From positions 1 to 55,719 of IMG/VR virus record IMGVR_UViG_3300033141_003115: DNA of 55,719 nt. One strand, given 5' to 3'. Shown one piece after another: positions 37,553 to 46,516 of this stretch; within the stretch, counting starts at the first letter, position 1, and every line of letters begins with the position of its first letter. Both the position numbers and the translations under genes were made by a program. This DNA comes from a virus. Below the pieces are notes generated by a model, which saw only the letters and a program-made list of their open reading frames with translations, did not search any database and was not told where the DNA came from.

Positions 37553-38962
37553 ATGGTGAAGTTGTTTCGTTATCCAAATATTGTAGCTGTTAAGACAAAA
37601 AATCAAAGTGTGTATAAATTGTTGTATGAGAATTTAGCAGTAAGAAGTCCCAACTATTGGTTTTCAAAAGCATATAAAGAAGGTCGATGGGATGGATATT
37701 TTCGATTATTTAATCAACGACGTAAGATATTTCCATCAGGTTTGATTGATCAAGCTATTGATTTGATTGATCAAAATAAGATTTCTTATGAGCTTATAGA
37801 CAAAAGAACTAAACCTGAGCCCACATTAAATATCAATAGTAGTATTAAGTTGAGACCATACCAACAATATGCATTGGAACGGTTATTAAAAGATGAACAA
37901 GGTATTGTATGGTTACCTGTCAATGCTGGAAAAACTTACATAGCTTTACAACTCATAGCAAGGCGCCAGGTACCAACATTATGGGTAACACATCGGAAAG
38001 AATTAGCTATACAGACAGGAGAGTTAATAAAGAAATATTTGAACATTGAACCTGGGCTCATAGGCATGGGTCATAATATTATTCGACCAATTACTGTGGC
38101 GATGATACAGACATTATCTCAGCGTGTGAAAGAATCCACTAAATTTGCTCAAGAATTAAATGATAATTTTGATCAATTAATTGTAGATGAATGTCATCAT
38201 GTAGCTAAGAATATATATTATAATGCTATGATTAAATTGGAGATGTATTATCGTTATGGATTATCTGGGACACCTAAACATCGTAATGTTGTAGATGTAT
38301 TCTATACTAAAGCTGTATTTGGGCCTATTTTAGTACATATGCAGCAAAAGGAGCTTGTGAAATTAGGTGTTAGTGTTCAGCCCTGGGTGTATATGATACA
38401 ATTACCTGCAGATGTATCCACGACTATGGATTATGCAGACGTATATGACACAGTTGTGATTAATAATCCTACACGCACGGCTTATATAGCTAAAATAGCT
38501 TTGTCTTATGTACAAGAAGGTAAACAAGTATTAATTATGGTTGATCGTATTCAACATGGAGAGAATTTACTTAACGCTATTAAGGAACAATATTCTAATG
38601 TAGCTTTTATTAGTGGACAGGAAACCGCTGATGTACGACAAGATGCTATTAATCGATTCGAACAAAGTAAATTACAGATACTTATCGCTACCAATATTCT
38701 TAATGAAGGAGTTTCTCTTCACAGTATAGATGTCGTGATTGTAGCTGGAGCAGGAAAGAGTGCTGTGGCGACTATTCAGCGTGTAGGTCGAGCTTTGCGT
38801 ACTCGTATAGGCAAAGATCGTGCTATTATCATTGATTTCTGGGATATAGATAAGAAATATTTGAATTATCATGCGTCTAAACGTTATGCTGTATACAAGC
38901 GTGAATTTGAAAATGTAATAGTATTGGATCAAAATGGTAATCAAATTAATGTAGAATTGTAA
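37553..38962 (+). CDS. UvsW-like SF2 helicase, 469 aa
   Basis: The ATG at 37553 lies seven bases after GGAGG; one at 37547 is too close. Motifs in order are LRPYQQYAL (Q-like, 100-108), LPVNAGKTYIA (Walker A, with NAGKT in place of GxGKT), VDECHH (211-216), LSGTPKHR, IATNILNEGVS and QRVGRALRTR. The N-terminal 90 residues resemble the substrate-binding part of UvsW (YWFSKAYKEGRWDGYF). UvsW unwinds R-loops and moves branched DNA, steering recombination-dependent replication. Confidence 0.85.
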   Translation: MVKLFRYPNIVAVKTKNQSVYKLLYENLAVRSPNYWFSKAYKEGRWDGYFRLFNQRRKIFPSGLIDQAIDLIDQNKISYELIDKRTKPEPTLNINSSIKLRPYQQYALERLLKDEQGIVWLPVNAGKTYIALQLIARRQVPTLWVTHRKELAIQTGELIKKYLNIEPGLIGMGHNIIRPITVAMIQTLSQRVKESTKFAQELNDNFDQLIVDECHHVAKNIYYNAMIKLEMYYRYGLSGTPKHRNVVDVFYTKAVFGPILVHMQQKELVKLGVSVQPWVYMIQLPADVSTTMDYADVYDTVVINNPTRTAYIAKIALSYVQEGKQVLIMVDRIQHGENLLNAIKEQYSNVAFISGQETADVRQDAINRFEQSKLQILIATNILNEGVSLHSIDVVIVAGAGKSAVATIQRVGRALRTRIGKDRAIIIDFWDIDKKYLNYHASKRYAVYKREFENVIVLDQNGNQINVEL

Positions 38963-38967
38963 AGCAA

Positions 38968-38993
38968 ACCTGTTATTTGTATGTTATACTCTA
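38968..38993 (+). promoter_or_regulatory. Extended -10 promoter before the coiled-coil/SSB operon
   Basis: TGTTATACT ends at 38990, giving a TGnTATAMT extended -10 with no clear -35. It lies 18 bases before the next start codon, in a 46-base gap after the helicase gene. The same TGTTATA element recurs upstream of the exported lysozyme-like gene. Confidence 0.5.
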
Positions 38994-39008
38994 ACTGGAG
39001 GTGAAAAC

Positions 39009-39404
39009 ATGTGGGATTTCGTAAATTTGGATAATGTGGAGAAGTTAAAAGAGTTATTGGAAATTAGTACGGATTTTCACTCCATGGCCGAGCAGTTACC
39101 TACACAGCTCTTTTTGGTACATATGCAATATAGTCAAGCTCGAAAACAGTACATAGAAGCAGATTTAGCACTCAAGCATTATGAAGCTAATCGTTATCTT
39201 GAGCTGAGGCGTCGTGCTGCTGAAACAGGAGAAAAAGTTACAGAAAAGACTTTGGAAGCCAGTATTCGTAGTGATCCAAATTGGGTAAAATTGGTTCAAC
39301 AGCGTGCAGAAATTGAACGTAAAGTTAATACCTTGTCTGGATTAATAAATGCCCTGAACTCTAAAAGCCAGTTGGTCCAAGCATTAGTTAAAACTGGAAT
39401 GTAA
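39009..39404 (+). CDS. Coiled-coil protein beside SSB, 131 aa
   Basis: The ATG follows CTGGAGGTGAAAAC. The protein is almost wholly helical, with QARKQYIEADLALKHYEANRYLELRR, then GEKVTEKTLEASIRSDPNWV and a C-terminal helix. The GEKVTE-x-x-IEA-type motif is one I have seen in small proteins encoded next to phage single-strand binding and RecA-like genes. It may help load the recombinase, but this is inference from place. Confidence 0.6.
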   Translation: MWDFVNLDNVEKLKELLEISTDFHSMAEQLPTQLFLVHMQYSQARKQYIEADLALKHYEANRYLELRRRAAETGEKVTEKTLEASIRSDPNWVKLVQQRAEIERKVNTLSGLINALNSKSQLVQALVKTGM

Positions 39405-39429
39405 TTTATTATTAAAGGAGGCGTGAAAT

Positions 39430-40266
39430 ATGGCGTATGATTTGTCTTATTTAACAAATACCATGGAAAAGTTAGATGTTGGGGGTAACGGAGGTGTGCG
39501 ATACTTCAACATGAAAAACAGAAATCAAACAGTAATTAGATTAATACCTATAACACAAGAAAAACCTGTATGGCTTGTTGCTTATCATTATAATTTTGAT
39601 AATACAGTTACATCAAAGATACTTTGTCCAGCACGTACAGCCGTGTTGAATGATCAAATTGTACCTGAATGTCCTGTATGTAAGCATGCGCTTGAAGTTC
39701 CTTCCAATGAACGCAAACGCTGGATGCCTCGTGATCGAGTTATCTTTTATGTTATTGATGCAGCAGAAGTTCATGTAGGTGTTAAAGTCATGGATTTGTC
39801 TGTTTATGTAGCACGAGAGTTAGCTTCAATGGTAGCTGAGAATCCGGACAAATTTTTAGATTTGGCAAAGGGGCATCCTATAAAAATTAGTAAAGTTGTA
39901 AATGCAAACGGAAGTTATTATTATAACTATGTTCCTGTTGATGATAAAGTTGTTGATCTAACCAAGACAGTTCAAGTAAATGTAAATGGACAGGCTATGA
40001 CTGTTAATATTGCTGAGCTTATAGAATCTACTAAACCTGATCCTGAGATGTTATTTGCATTTCCAAGTGAAGCTGAATTAAAGGCATTTATTAATGATTC
40101 TTTTGAACCTGCACAACAGAATAAAGATGTAGTACCAACACTGATAACTCCTCAAGATTACAAAGCTGATACAGCTCAAGAATCTCAAAAGATTACACCC
40201 CCTACTGAAGATTTGAACAAGTTACAATCTTTGTTAAGTGATGTCACTGATTCCTTTGGAGGGTGA
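39430..40266 (+). CDS. Single-strand DNA-binding protein (gp32-like), 278 aa
   Basis: The ATG follows AAAGGAGGCGTGAAAT. An OB-fold-like core begins RYFNMKNRNQTVIRLIP and includes a zinc-type knuckle in a strand-helix setting: ILCPART ... ECPVCKHA. The C-terminus is a Gln/Pro linker ending DLNKLQSLLSDVTDSFGG, the kind of acidic tip used for partner binding. It lies directly before the RecA-like gene, as expected for an SSB that works with the recombinase and polymerase. Confidence 0.7.
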   Translation: MAYDLSYLTNTMEKLDVGGNGGVRYFNMKNRNQTVIRLIPITQEKPVWLVAYHYNFDNTVTSKILCPARTAVLNDQIVPECPVCKHALEVPSNERKRWMPRDRVIFYVIDAAEVHVGVKVMDLSVYVARELASMVAENPDKFLDLAKGHPIKISKVVNANGSYYYNYVPVDDKVVDLTKTVQVNVNGQAMTVNIAELIESTKPDPEMLFAFPSEAELKAFINDSFEPAQQNKDVVPTLITPQDYKADTAQESQKITPPTEDLNKLQSLLSDVTDSFGG

Positions 40267-40268
40267 TC

Positions 40269-41261
40269 ATGGATATATTGTCTTCTGGAGCAGTAGAAGA
40301 ATTTGTCAAACGTGAATCTACAGAGTATATAATTCCCACAGGTGTAGATATTATTGATCACTATCTATTATATAGAGGTGGATTTCCAACAGGCATTGTA
40401 GCTGAAATATCTGGCTGGGAAGGCTCAGGTAAAACTACTCTTGTAATGAACATAGCTAAGAACACACAAAAGATAGGTGGAGTAGTGCTTCTTGCAGATA
40501 TTGAGCCTTGGGATATTGATCGTATGAAACAAATAGGTATTGAAACGTCTCCAGATAAGCTCTTAGTTATTAAAGGTGAATTTATTGAAGAACGATTTGC
40601 AAACTTGATTAAAGCTATCTCCAATTTACAGCAAGCAAAAGATATTCCAGCGCCTATAACAATAATTTTTGATTCAATAGCATTAGGGATCACACGAAAA
40701 GAACTCAATGCTATTGTTAATGATAATGAAAATGCACCTATAGCAGCGAAAGCTCAAGTGTTAACTACACGGTTAGCCTTAGTTGAGAATCTTATCAGAA
40801 ACACCCCTATATTATTTATATTCGTAAACCAATTTCGTCAGAAATTAGAAATTCGTATGCCTTGGTTAGGGGGTGGGGGGATTTCAACACCTGGAGGACA
40901 TGCTCTACGTTATGCAGCCAGTGTACGCTTATATCTACAAGCTGGAAAAGCGTATGAAGAAGAACATCCTATTGGTTATATAGTTACTGTCTCTACGGAG
41001 AAGAATAAGATCGCTCCACCTTTAGCCAATGTAACGTATCTGCAATATTATAATGGTTCTTTTGGAAATTGGTGGAGTATAATAGAAGGAGGTGTTCAGT
41101 TAGGTATTATTGAGCAAAAACGAGGTTGGTATTCTTATAACAACAAATCTTTTCGTAAAAATTCAAAAATAGTACAAGAATCTTTCTATGAAGAATTACG
41201 TCAAGCCGTGATTGCTGGTTGGAAACAATATGTAGAACAAATTTATTCGCAGGAGGTATGA
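40269..41261 (+). CDS. RecA/UvsX-like recombinase, 330 aa
   Basis: The ATG at 40269 lies six bases after GGAGG. Walker A is GWEGSGKTT (49-57), Walker B TIIFDSIAL (131-139), and loop 2 region GGHALRYAASVRL follows. The N-terminal TGVDIIDHYLL-like segment is typical. It would form filaments on single-stranded DNA and pair it with a homologous duplex. It is closely coupled to the SSB gene, whose TGA lies just before this start. Confidence 0.85.
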   Translation: MDILSSGAVEEFVKRESTEYIIPTGVDIIDHYLLYRGGFPTGIVAEISGWEGSGKTTLVMNIAKNTQKIGGVVLLADIEPWDIDRMKQIGIETSPDKLLVIKGEFIEERFANLIKAISNLQQAKDIPAPITIIFDSIALGITRKELNAIVNDNENAPIAAKAQVLTTRLALVENLIRNTPILFIFVNQFRQKLEIRMPWLGGGGISTPGGHALRYAASVRLYLQAGKAYEEEHPIGYIVTVSTEKNKIAPPLANVTYLQYYNGSFGNWWSIIEGGVQLGIIEQKRGWYSYNNKSFRKNSKIVQESFYEELRQAVIAGWKQYVEQIYSQEV

Positions 41262-41268
41262 TATACAT

Positions 41269-42303
41269 ATGAATAAATTCGTTGTAATTGGTGATTTACA
41301 TTTGCGTACAGAGTTTTTAGATAAGTTTGAACCTTTCTTTAATATGCTTTCTACTTTTGATTGTCCCCTGATCTTTTTAGGGGACATCTTTCATTTCAGA
41401 GGAGCTTTTTCAGGTAAATTTTTAGTAGATGTTAAGAGCTTGTTTGATAAACTTAATAATCCTGTAACGATAATAGCTGGAAATCATGATAGGGTATATA
41501 ATGAGCGCACAATATTAGAATTATTTCAAGCACCAAATATGCGAGTTGTGAATCGGTTACTTATAGAGCCTCCTTATGCTTATGTAGCTTTTACTTCAGA
41601 TAATAGCATTCTGGAAGATTTATTCAAGCACAAAGACGTTAAGGTAATATTCAGTCATTTACCTATTGATGGGCATCCTTTAGCACGTAATGCGAAATTT
41701 GCTCCTGAACTGTTCAAAAATTTCGAATTGATATTCAATGGACACTGGCATTCTCCCAAATGTCTTAATAATATTGTGTTTACTGGATCGATTTATCATG
41801 TAACTAAAGCAGAAATAGGTAATCGTACTATGATTTACATAGTGGAAAACAACCAAGTAAAATCACAAGATGTATTGGTCTTGCATCGTGTTCGTGTAGA
41901 AGAATTCATGAAGGAATATAATACACCAGATTATATTATTTACACGCGTAGCGCAGATATAGCACAGCAATACACCAATGCATATAATGTTATAGTAGAA
42001 ACAAACACAACAACTTCAGATGCTGATGTAAAAAGCACATTACCTATGTTATCTTTCTGGGATGAGGTAGAAACACAGCTCATTGATTATTTAGCTGAAC
42101 GAGAGCTATCATCCAAAGAAATCGATACAGCATTAGCTTTATTACCAGATGATATATTAGCACATTGGAATAAGCATTCATTAGTTACTGCTATTATAAC
42201 TGAATATGAGAACAAGCTAAAAGAGTTACAAAATAATATTTCATCATACGATTCTGCAATACAAGCTATTATTAAGGAAGGTGAATCTCGTGATACGCTT
42301 TGA
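41269..42303 (+). CDS. sbcD: SbcD/gp47-like nuclease subunit, 344 aa
   Basis: The ATG follows AGGAGGTATG. Phosphoesterase motifs are GDLHLR (8-13), LGDIFHFR (38-44 region), AGNHDR (70-75), FSHLP and NGHWHSPK (157-164). The C-terminal part is helical and binds the partner. With the SbcC-like protein it forms the Mre11/Rad50-type nuclease that resects DNA ends. It overlaps the next gene. Confidence 0.9.
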   Translation: MNKFVVIGDLHLRTEFLDKFEPFFNMLSTFDCPLIFLGDIFHFRGAFSGKFLVDVKSLFDKLNNPVTIIAGNHDRVYNERTILELFQAPNMRVVNRLLIEPPYAYVAFTSDNSILEDLFKHKDVKVIFSHLPIDGHPLARNAKFAPELFKNFELIFNGHWHSPKCLNNIVFTGSIYHVTKAEIGNRTMIYIVENNQVKSQDVLVLHRVRVEEFMKEYNTPDYIIYTRSADIAQQYTNAYNVIVETNTTTSDADVKSTLPMLSFWDEVETQLIDYLAERELSSKEIDTALALLPDDILAHWNKHSLVTAIITEYENKLKELQNNISSYDSAIQAIIKEGESRDTL

Positions 42304-44014
42304 ACATGTACAGTTAAAGAATTTTCTATGTTATACTAACGCAGAATTGGATTTAGCAAATCGGGGTATTGTTAGAGTAAATGGTAAAAATGGTGCTGGT
42401 AAAAGTGCTCTATTTGAAAGTATCTTGTGGGCGTTATTTGGTAGAACTCCTCGTGGATTAGATTCTAAAAACATAATAAAATATGGTACAGATAATGCTT
42501 CGGTAGAATTAAGTTTAACATATCAGAATCATAATTATGTTATTAAACGAGAAGTTACACCATCTAAGCACACACTGATCTATTACAAAGATGGAACAGA
42601 ACATACGTTTCCTTCCGTACGCGAGGCTCAAGATGCATTAAATCAAGAATTGGGTCAGATAAGTGAAAGTTTAATATTACAGACTTTTTATTTGAAGCAA
42701 TATGATCATGATACTTTTGTATACTTGACTGATTCTAAACAAAAAGATATCTTGGAAGACATTCTTGGCATGGCTATGTTTGATTATACATTCAAGCTTT
42801 TGAAAGATACACACGATCAGATGCAAAGTTTGATATTAAAACATGAGCAAGAATTATCTCGTATACACTCATTAATACAAAATGTTGAAAGTTATATCGC
42901 ATTATTAGACACACAGAAAAGCTCATTAAAACGATCTGCGCCTACAATGAAAGAAGCGGATGTTCGAGCTAAACTGGATTCTTTAAACACTAAGCTAACA
43001 GAATATCAGAATAAATTACAACAGATATTAGATCAAGAACGACAGTTAAATGGTATAATCAATAAATTAGTAGAAGAAGCTCAGAAAGTTAAATCAGTAG
43101 CATCTTCAGATACATTATACATATTAAAATTATATACTACTGCTATACAGACAAAACAGTGTCCTGTGTGTCAACAGCATATAACAGATGATATTGAGAA
43201 TCGCATGAAAGCATCTATTGATTATATAAGATCGCAGATATATTCACACAATGTAGATGAATTAAAGACTCAACTAAGAGATGTTCAATTAAAGCTATCA
43301 TCTTTACGTCAAGAAGAAGAAAAATTACGAAATCTTATTGGTATAACAGAACAGGAGATATTAAAATTAGAAGCAATTCGAAGGGAGGTGTCGTCTCATG
43401 TTTCAGAGCTGGAGCGATTGGTTCTTCGGATCGACAAGCAAAAAGAACAACTCAATACTCTTCGATCTCAATTGGTTCAGTTTAGAGAGCAAAGCAAAGC
43501 CTCGGATTTGGTTTCTCTGGTCGAAATGGTTAGGATTTTGATGGATGCATTTGGCTCACAAGGGATTAAGAATAACATTATTGATAAATATGTTGCAGTA
43601 TTGAACCAGCATTTGAATAATGTTTTACAGTATATTTTGCCTCATGTTACTGCACAGGTTAGCACATATAGATATACTAAGACAAATCAATTACGACGAA
43701 AATTAACATTTCAAGTATTTTATAATGATACTGAGACAACATTCAAAGCTTTGAGTGGTGGAGAGCGTAAACGATTAGAGATCGCTACAATCTTAGCATT
43801 ACAGAAAGTAGTAGAGATGTTAGGTCGATTTCAAAGTAATATAATCATATTTGATGAAATATTTGATCAATTAGATGCTTCGGGTATTGAAGCCATAGTA
43901 GAATATTTACGTACTTATAATGACAAAGAGAGCTTGTTCTTAATCTCGCATTCACCTTATATCTTTACTGTGGATGATATAATAGATATTGATGGGGGTG
44001 AAATTCATGAATAA
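42290..44014 (+). CDS. sbcC: SbcC/gp46-like ATPase subunit, 574 aa
   Basis: The GTG at 42290 is six bases after AAGGAAGGTG; a GTG at 42281 lies within it. Walker A is NGKNGAGKS (31-39), the zinc hook CPVC at 291-294 sits between coiled coils, the signature is LSGGERKR (488-495) and Walker B is IIIFDEIFDQLD. It is shorter than cellular SbcC, typical of phage gp46. Codons 370-417 also contain an embedded frame (43398-43541); there all nine leucines avoid TTA, although TTA is the common leucine codon elsewhere. Confidence 0.9.
   Translation: MIRFEHVQLKNFLCYTNAELDLANRGIVRVNGKNGAGKSALFESILWALFGRTPRGLDSKNIIKYGTDNASVELSLTYQNHNYVIKREVTPSKHTLIYYKDGTEHTFPSVREAQDALNQELGQISESLILQTFYLKQYDHDTFVYLTDSKQKDILEDILGMAMFDYTFKLLKDTHDQMQSLILKHEQELSRIHSLIQNVESYIALLDTQKSSLKRSAPTMKEADVRAKLDSLNTKLTEYQNKLQQILDQERQLNGIINKLVEEAQKVKSVASSDTLYILKLYTTAIQTKQCPVCQQHITDDIENRMKASIDYIRSQIYSHNVDELKTQLRDVQLKLSSLRQEEEKLRNLIGITEQEILKLEAIRREVSSHVSELERLVLRIDKQKEQLNTLRSQLVQFREQSKASDLVSLVEMVRILMDAFGSQGIKNNIIDKYVAVLNQHLNNVLQYILPHVTAQVSTYRYTKTNQLRRKLTFQVFYNDTETTFKALSGGERKRLEIATILALQKVVEMLGRFQSNIIIFDEIFDQLDASGIEAIVEYLRTYNDKESLFLISHSPYIFTVDDIIDIDGGEIHE
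43398..43541 (+). CDS. Embedded overlapping gene inside sbcC, 47 aa aromatic-rich peptide
   Basis: In the +1 frame of the SbcC gene an ATG at 43398 follows AAGGGAGGTG with a gap of 9 bases, a near-perfect ribosome site. The frame runs 47 codons to TGA at 43539-43541. The peptide begins MFQSWSDWFFGSTSKK, continues LFDLNWFSLES and ends WFLWSKWLGF. It has six Trp and seven Phe and is net positive. Over just this stretch the SbcC frame stops using TTA leucine and AT-ending codons, consistent with dual coding. I recognise no family. A membrane- or protein-binding inhibitor is possible, but function is unknown. Confidence 0.6.
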   Translation: MFQSWSDWFFGSTSKKNNSILFDLNWFSLESKAKPRIWFLWSKWLGF

Positions 44015-44483
44015 AAACAAAGGTAAAGCGTCCAGAAAAGGGAAATACTTCGAAAGGCTTGTAGCAAAAGAATTAGCCAAGCAATTAGATAAGCCCTATA
44101 AATCGGTGGTTGTTCGAACTCCGAACAGTGGAGGCTTACAATGGAAAGGGGATATACAATTCTTAGATGGATTTCCATTATATGTTGAATGTAAGTTCGG
44201 ATATAACTTAAATTTGGATTCAATAATGAAAGGAGATCAAAAGATAAGATATTGGTGGGCTAAAGCAAAGAAAGAAGCTAAGACAGAAAACAAGACGCCA
44301 GTACTTATTTTCAGTCAACCTCGATTTGAACGCTATGTCTTAATTGATTATTCTATGATTAAGGGTGATTTATCTGCTATACCACATATGCTTACTAAGG
44401 ATGGATTAGTAATTTTTCCTTTGGACTATTTTCGTGAGGCATTGATTAAATGGAATTTTCTTAAAGGAGGAACGATAAAATGA
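44007..44483 (+). CDS. PD-(D/E)XK nuclease, possible Holliday junction resolvase, 158 aa
   Basis: The ATG at 44007 follows GGGGGTGAAATTC and overlaps the sbcC stop. The nuclease core reads SRKGKYFERLVAKEL (Glu16), VVRTPNSGG, KGDIQF (Asp49) and YVECKFG (Glu61, Lys63): the E...D...ExK layout of archaeal-Hjc or RecU-like enzymes. It probably resolves branched DNA before packaging. Other endonuclease roles are possible. Confidence 0.7.
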   Translation: MNKNKGKASRKGKYFERLVAKELAKQLDKPYKSVVVRTPNSGGLQWKGDIQFLDGFPLYVECKFGYNLNLDSIMKGDQKIRYWWAKAKKEAKTENKTPVLIFSQPRFERYVLIDYSMIKGDLSAIPHMLTKDGLVIFPLDYFREALIKWNFLKGGTIK

Positions 44484-45229
44484 CAGGTTATGATGCATAT
44501 AAACGTATATGTCATGTTATTCCTCTTTATAGTTATATGTGTCAAGACACTCGAAGAACAACATCTTTACCACGTTATGTTGGAAAAGAAAACAAATGGG
44601 ATGATCTTGCTCAGAAATTAGAATATCACAGTGCTTTACCTGAAGAATATGCAGAATTTATATGCAAATATATAAAAAGACCTTATACATCTGTGATTCT
44701 TTCATCAAGAGTATTTAATTCATTTATTCAGTTTAGACATACAGATAATTATACTACACACTTTCTAAGCAAAGCAGTACAAATAGAATTACTTCAGTTA
44801 GTACGAGATAGGTATATTTCTGTCACATTGCCCTTATCAGTTATGCGCGGGATATATTTGGGGGCTAAGTTTTCCTACTCAAATAATGTTTATAATTGGG
44901 AGAAATTACTTGAGAATTACAGTCTCGTATATCTTAGTTATAGATATCATCAAGGAACACTTGAGTTACCTGATGAACAGGGACGTATATACAATGAAGT
45001 CATTTCAACTCGATATATGATATACTTTTCTGTTATAGAAGATTTAGAGAAAATGACTCACGAATCATTAGAAGCAAAATATTGTGAAGCGTATGATTTA
45101 TTACGTCGTGTTGAATTCTTAACTTTTGATCCTCAATTAGAAAGAGCATATGTTTTGGACTTGATACGCAAAACTTGGATACCAGGCTTGCATCCTGAGC
45201 AGTATGAAGCACCTTTCGGGAGGCCTTAA
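44480..45229 (+). CDS. Unknown protein between nuclease and helicase, 249 aa
   Basis: It overlaps the previous stop (ATGA) after AAAGGAGGAACG. The protein is helical and rich in Tyr and Leu, with no catalytic motif that I recognise. It lies directly before the replicative helicase gene, where helicase loaders or accessory factors are sometimes found; there is no AAA+ motif here, so it is not a DnaC-type loader. Confidence 0.6.
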   Translation: MTGYDAYKRICHVIPLYSYMCQDTRRTTSLPRYVGKENKWDDLAQKLEYHSALPEEYAEFICKYIKRPYTSVILSSRVFNSFIQFRHTDNYTTHFLSKAVQIELLQLVRDRYISVTLPLSVMRGIYLGAKFSYSNNVYNWEKLLENYSLVYLSYRYHQGTLELPDEQGRIYNEVISTRYMIYFSVIEDLEKMTHESLEAKYCEAYDLLRRVEFLTFDPQLERAYVLDLIRKTWIPGLHPEQYEAPFGRP

Positions 45230-45230
45230 T

Positions 45231-46505
45231 ATGCAGGCAACTTTGATATTATCAGCGTTCATGCAATATCCACATTATTTGCGATTGTTAGATTCGATGC
45301 TCTTAAAAGGAACATCCAAAGAGAGTGCAGAATTAAGTTTTTTCTTAAGTGTTTTATATAATAAGTATAATCAAGCTAAGAAGGCTTATTATACGATAGA
45401 TAATTTAATTATTGAATTAGAACAAATTGATTTAGGTTTAACTTCAGAACAACGTGATTTGTTTCGTAAGTTCTTGATGAATGTTCCAGATGAATCAATG
45501 TCTGAAGATCAAGCAGATGAAATTATTAAAGAATTTCTATTCTATACAGCAACGAAGCATGTATTACCTACAATGTCCAAAGATAAAGGTGTATCTTATC
45601 TGAACAAATTATATACAGCACTAACATATGCACCTAAGCAAAGTATTTTACTCAGCCTGAAAGAGGATATTAATCAGATACAGGAAATTTACTCAACATT
45701 AGAAGCTATGAGAGAATTTCCAACAGGATTACCCCAGATTGATGCTGCACTACAAGGAGGCCTTGGTCGCGGAGAATTAGGTGTATTACAAGCCAGCACA
45801 AATGTCGGAAAAAGCTGGTATCTATTGAATGTAGCGCATATTAATGCCCGTAAGGGACATAATGTAATTTTTGTCTCTCTGGAAATGAGTGAGCGAGAAA
45901 TATTAAAACGTTTGGCTACATTAGTTCTGCATGTATCTTCAGTATATATAGAAACATATGGAACTAAGATTGCTGAACTTATGGCTGATTATGTTCAGAA
46001 TGAATTAAAAGGTAATTTGTATATTCTTCGTAGTGCTCCTTTTGAAATGAGTATATATGATTTTGAAAAGAAGTTAGAGCAATTAGAATTGGTAAATGCT
46101 TTTCCTGATTTAATAGTATTGGATTATGCTGATCTATTTCGTATGGGTAATGGCATGCTTTGGGACGAATTGGGGAAATTGTACGCTCATTTACAGCGTT
46201 TAGCTTTACATTATAATGTAGGAATTTGGACTGCATCACAATTAAATAAAGAAGCCATGAAACATTCAGATCGTACAGGATTGCAGTATACATCTGGATC
46301 AATTGAAAAAGTTAATCGTGCTGATATAGTTATACATATTGAAGTTCTACCTGATGGCTCACGTCGAGCTCGTATAGTTAAGTCGCGTCGTAGTCGAAAA
46401 GCTATTGAACAGATACTTATTCCTGATTTTGAAAGTGGAGATTTAGTAGGATCATCAGATCAAACCAAATTAGTTGATACGTTTGATTTGGATAAATTTG
46501 TTTAG
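45231..46505 (+). CDS. DnaB-like replicative helicase, 424 aa
   Basis: The ATG at 45231 follows GGGAGGCCTTAAT. The C-terminal RecA-fold has TGLPQIDAALQGGLGRGELG, Walker A ASTNVGKSW (188-196), FVSLEMSERE (214-223), Walker B DLIVLDYADLF, ASQLNKEAM and SGSIEKVNRADIVIHI. The N-terminal 150 residues are helical, as in DnaB. It unwinds DNA at the fork and works with the primase encoded downstream. Confidence 0.85.
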   Translation: MQATLILSAFMQYPHYLRLLDSMLLKGTSKESAELSFFLSVLYNKYNQAKKAYYTIDNLIIELEQIDLGLTSEQRDLFRKFLMNVPDESMSEDQADEIIKEFLFYTATKHVLPTMSKDKGVSYLNKLYTALTYAPKQSILLSLKEDINQIQEIYSTLEAMREFPTGLPQIDAALQGGLGRGELGVLQASTNVGKSWYLLNVAHINARKGHNVIFVSLEMSEREILKRLATLVLHVSSVYIETYGTKIAELMADYVQNELKGNLYILRSAPFEMSIYDFEKKLEQLELVNAFPDLIVLDYADLFRMGNGMLWDELGKLYAHLQRLALHYNVGIWTASQLNKEAMKHSDRTGLQYTSGSIEKVNRADIVIHIEVLPDGSRRARIVKSRRSRKAIEQILIPDFESGDLVGSSDQTKLVDTFDLDKFV

Positions 46506-46516
46506 GAGGTGTAAAA

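Noticed and set aside
44141-44188. Internal ATG after GGAGG in the nuclease gene
   Set aside because: The out-of-frame reading is only 15 codons, and the GGAGG is explained by the Gly-Gly codons of the nuclease.
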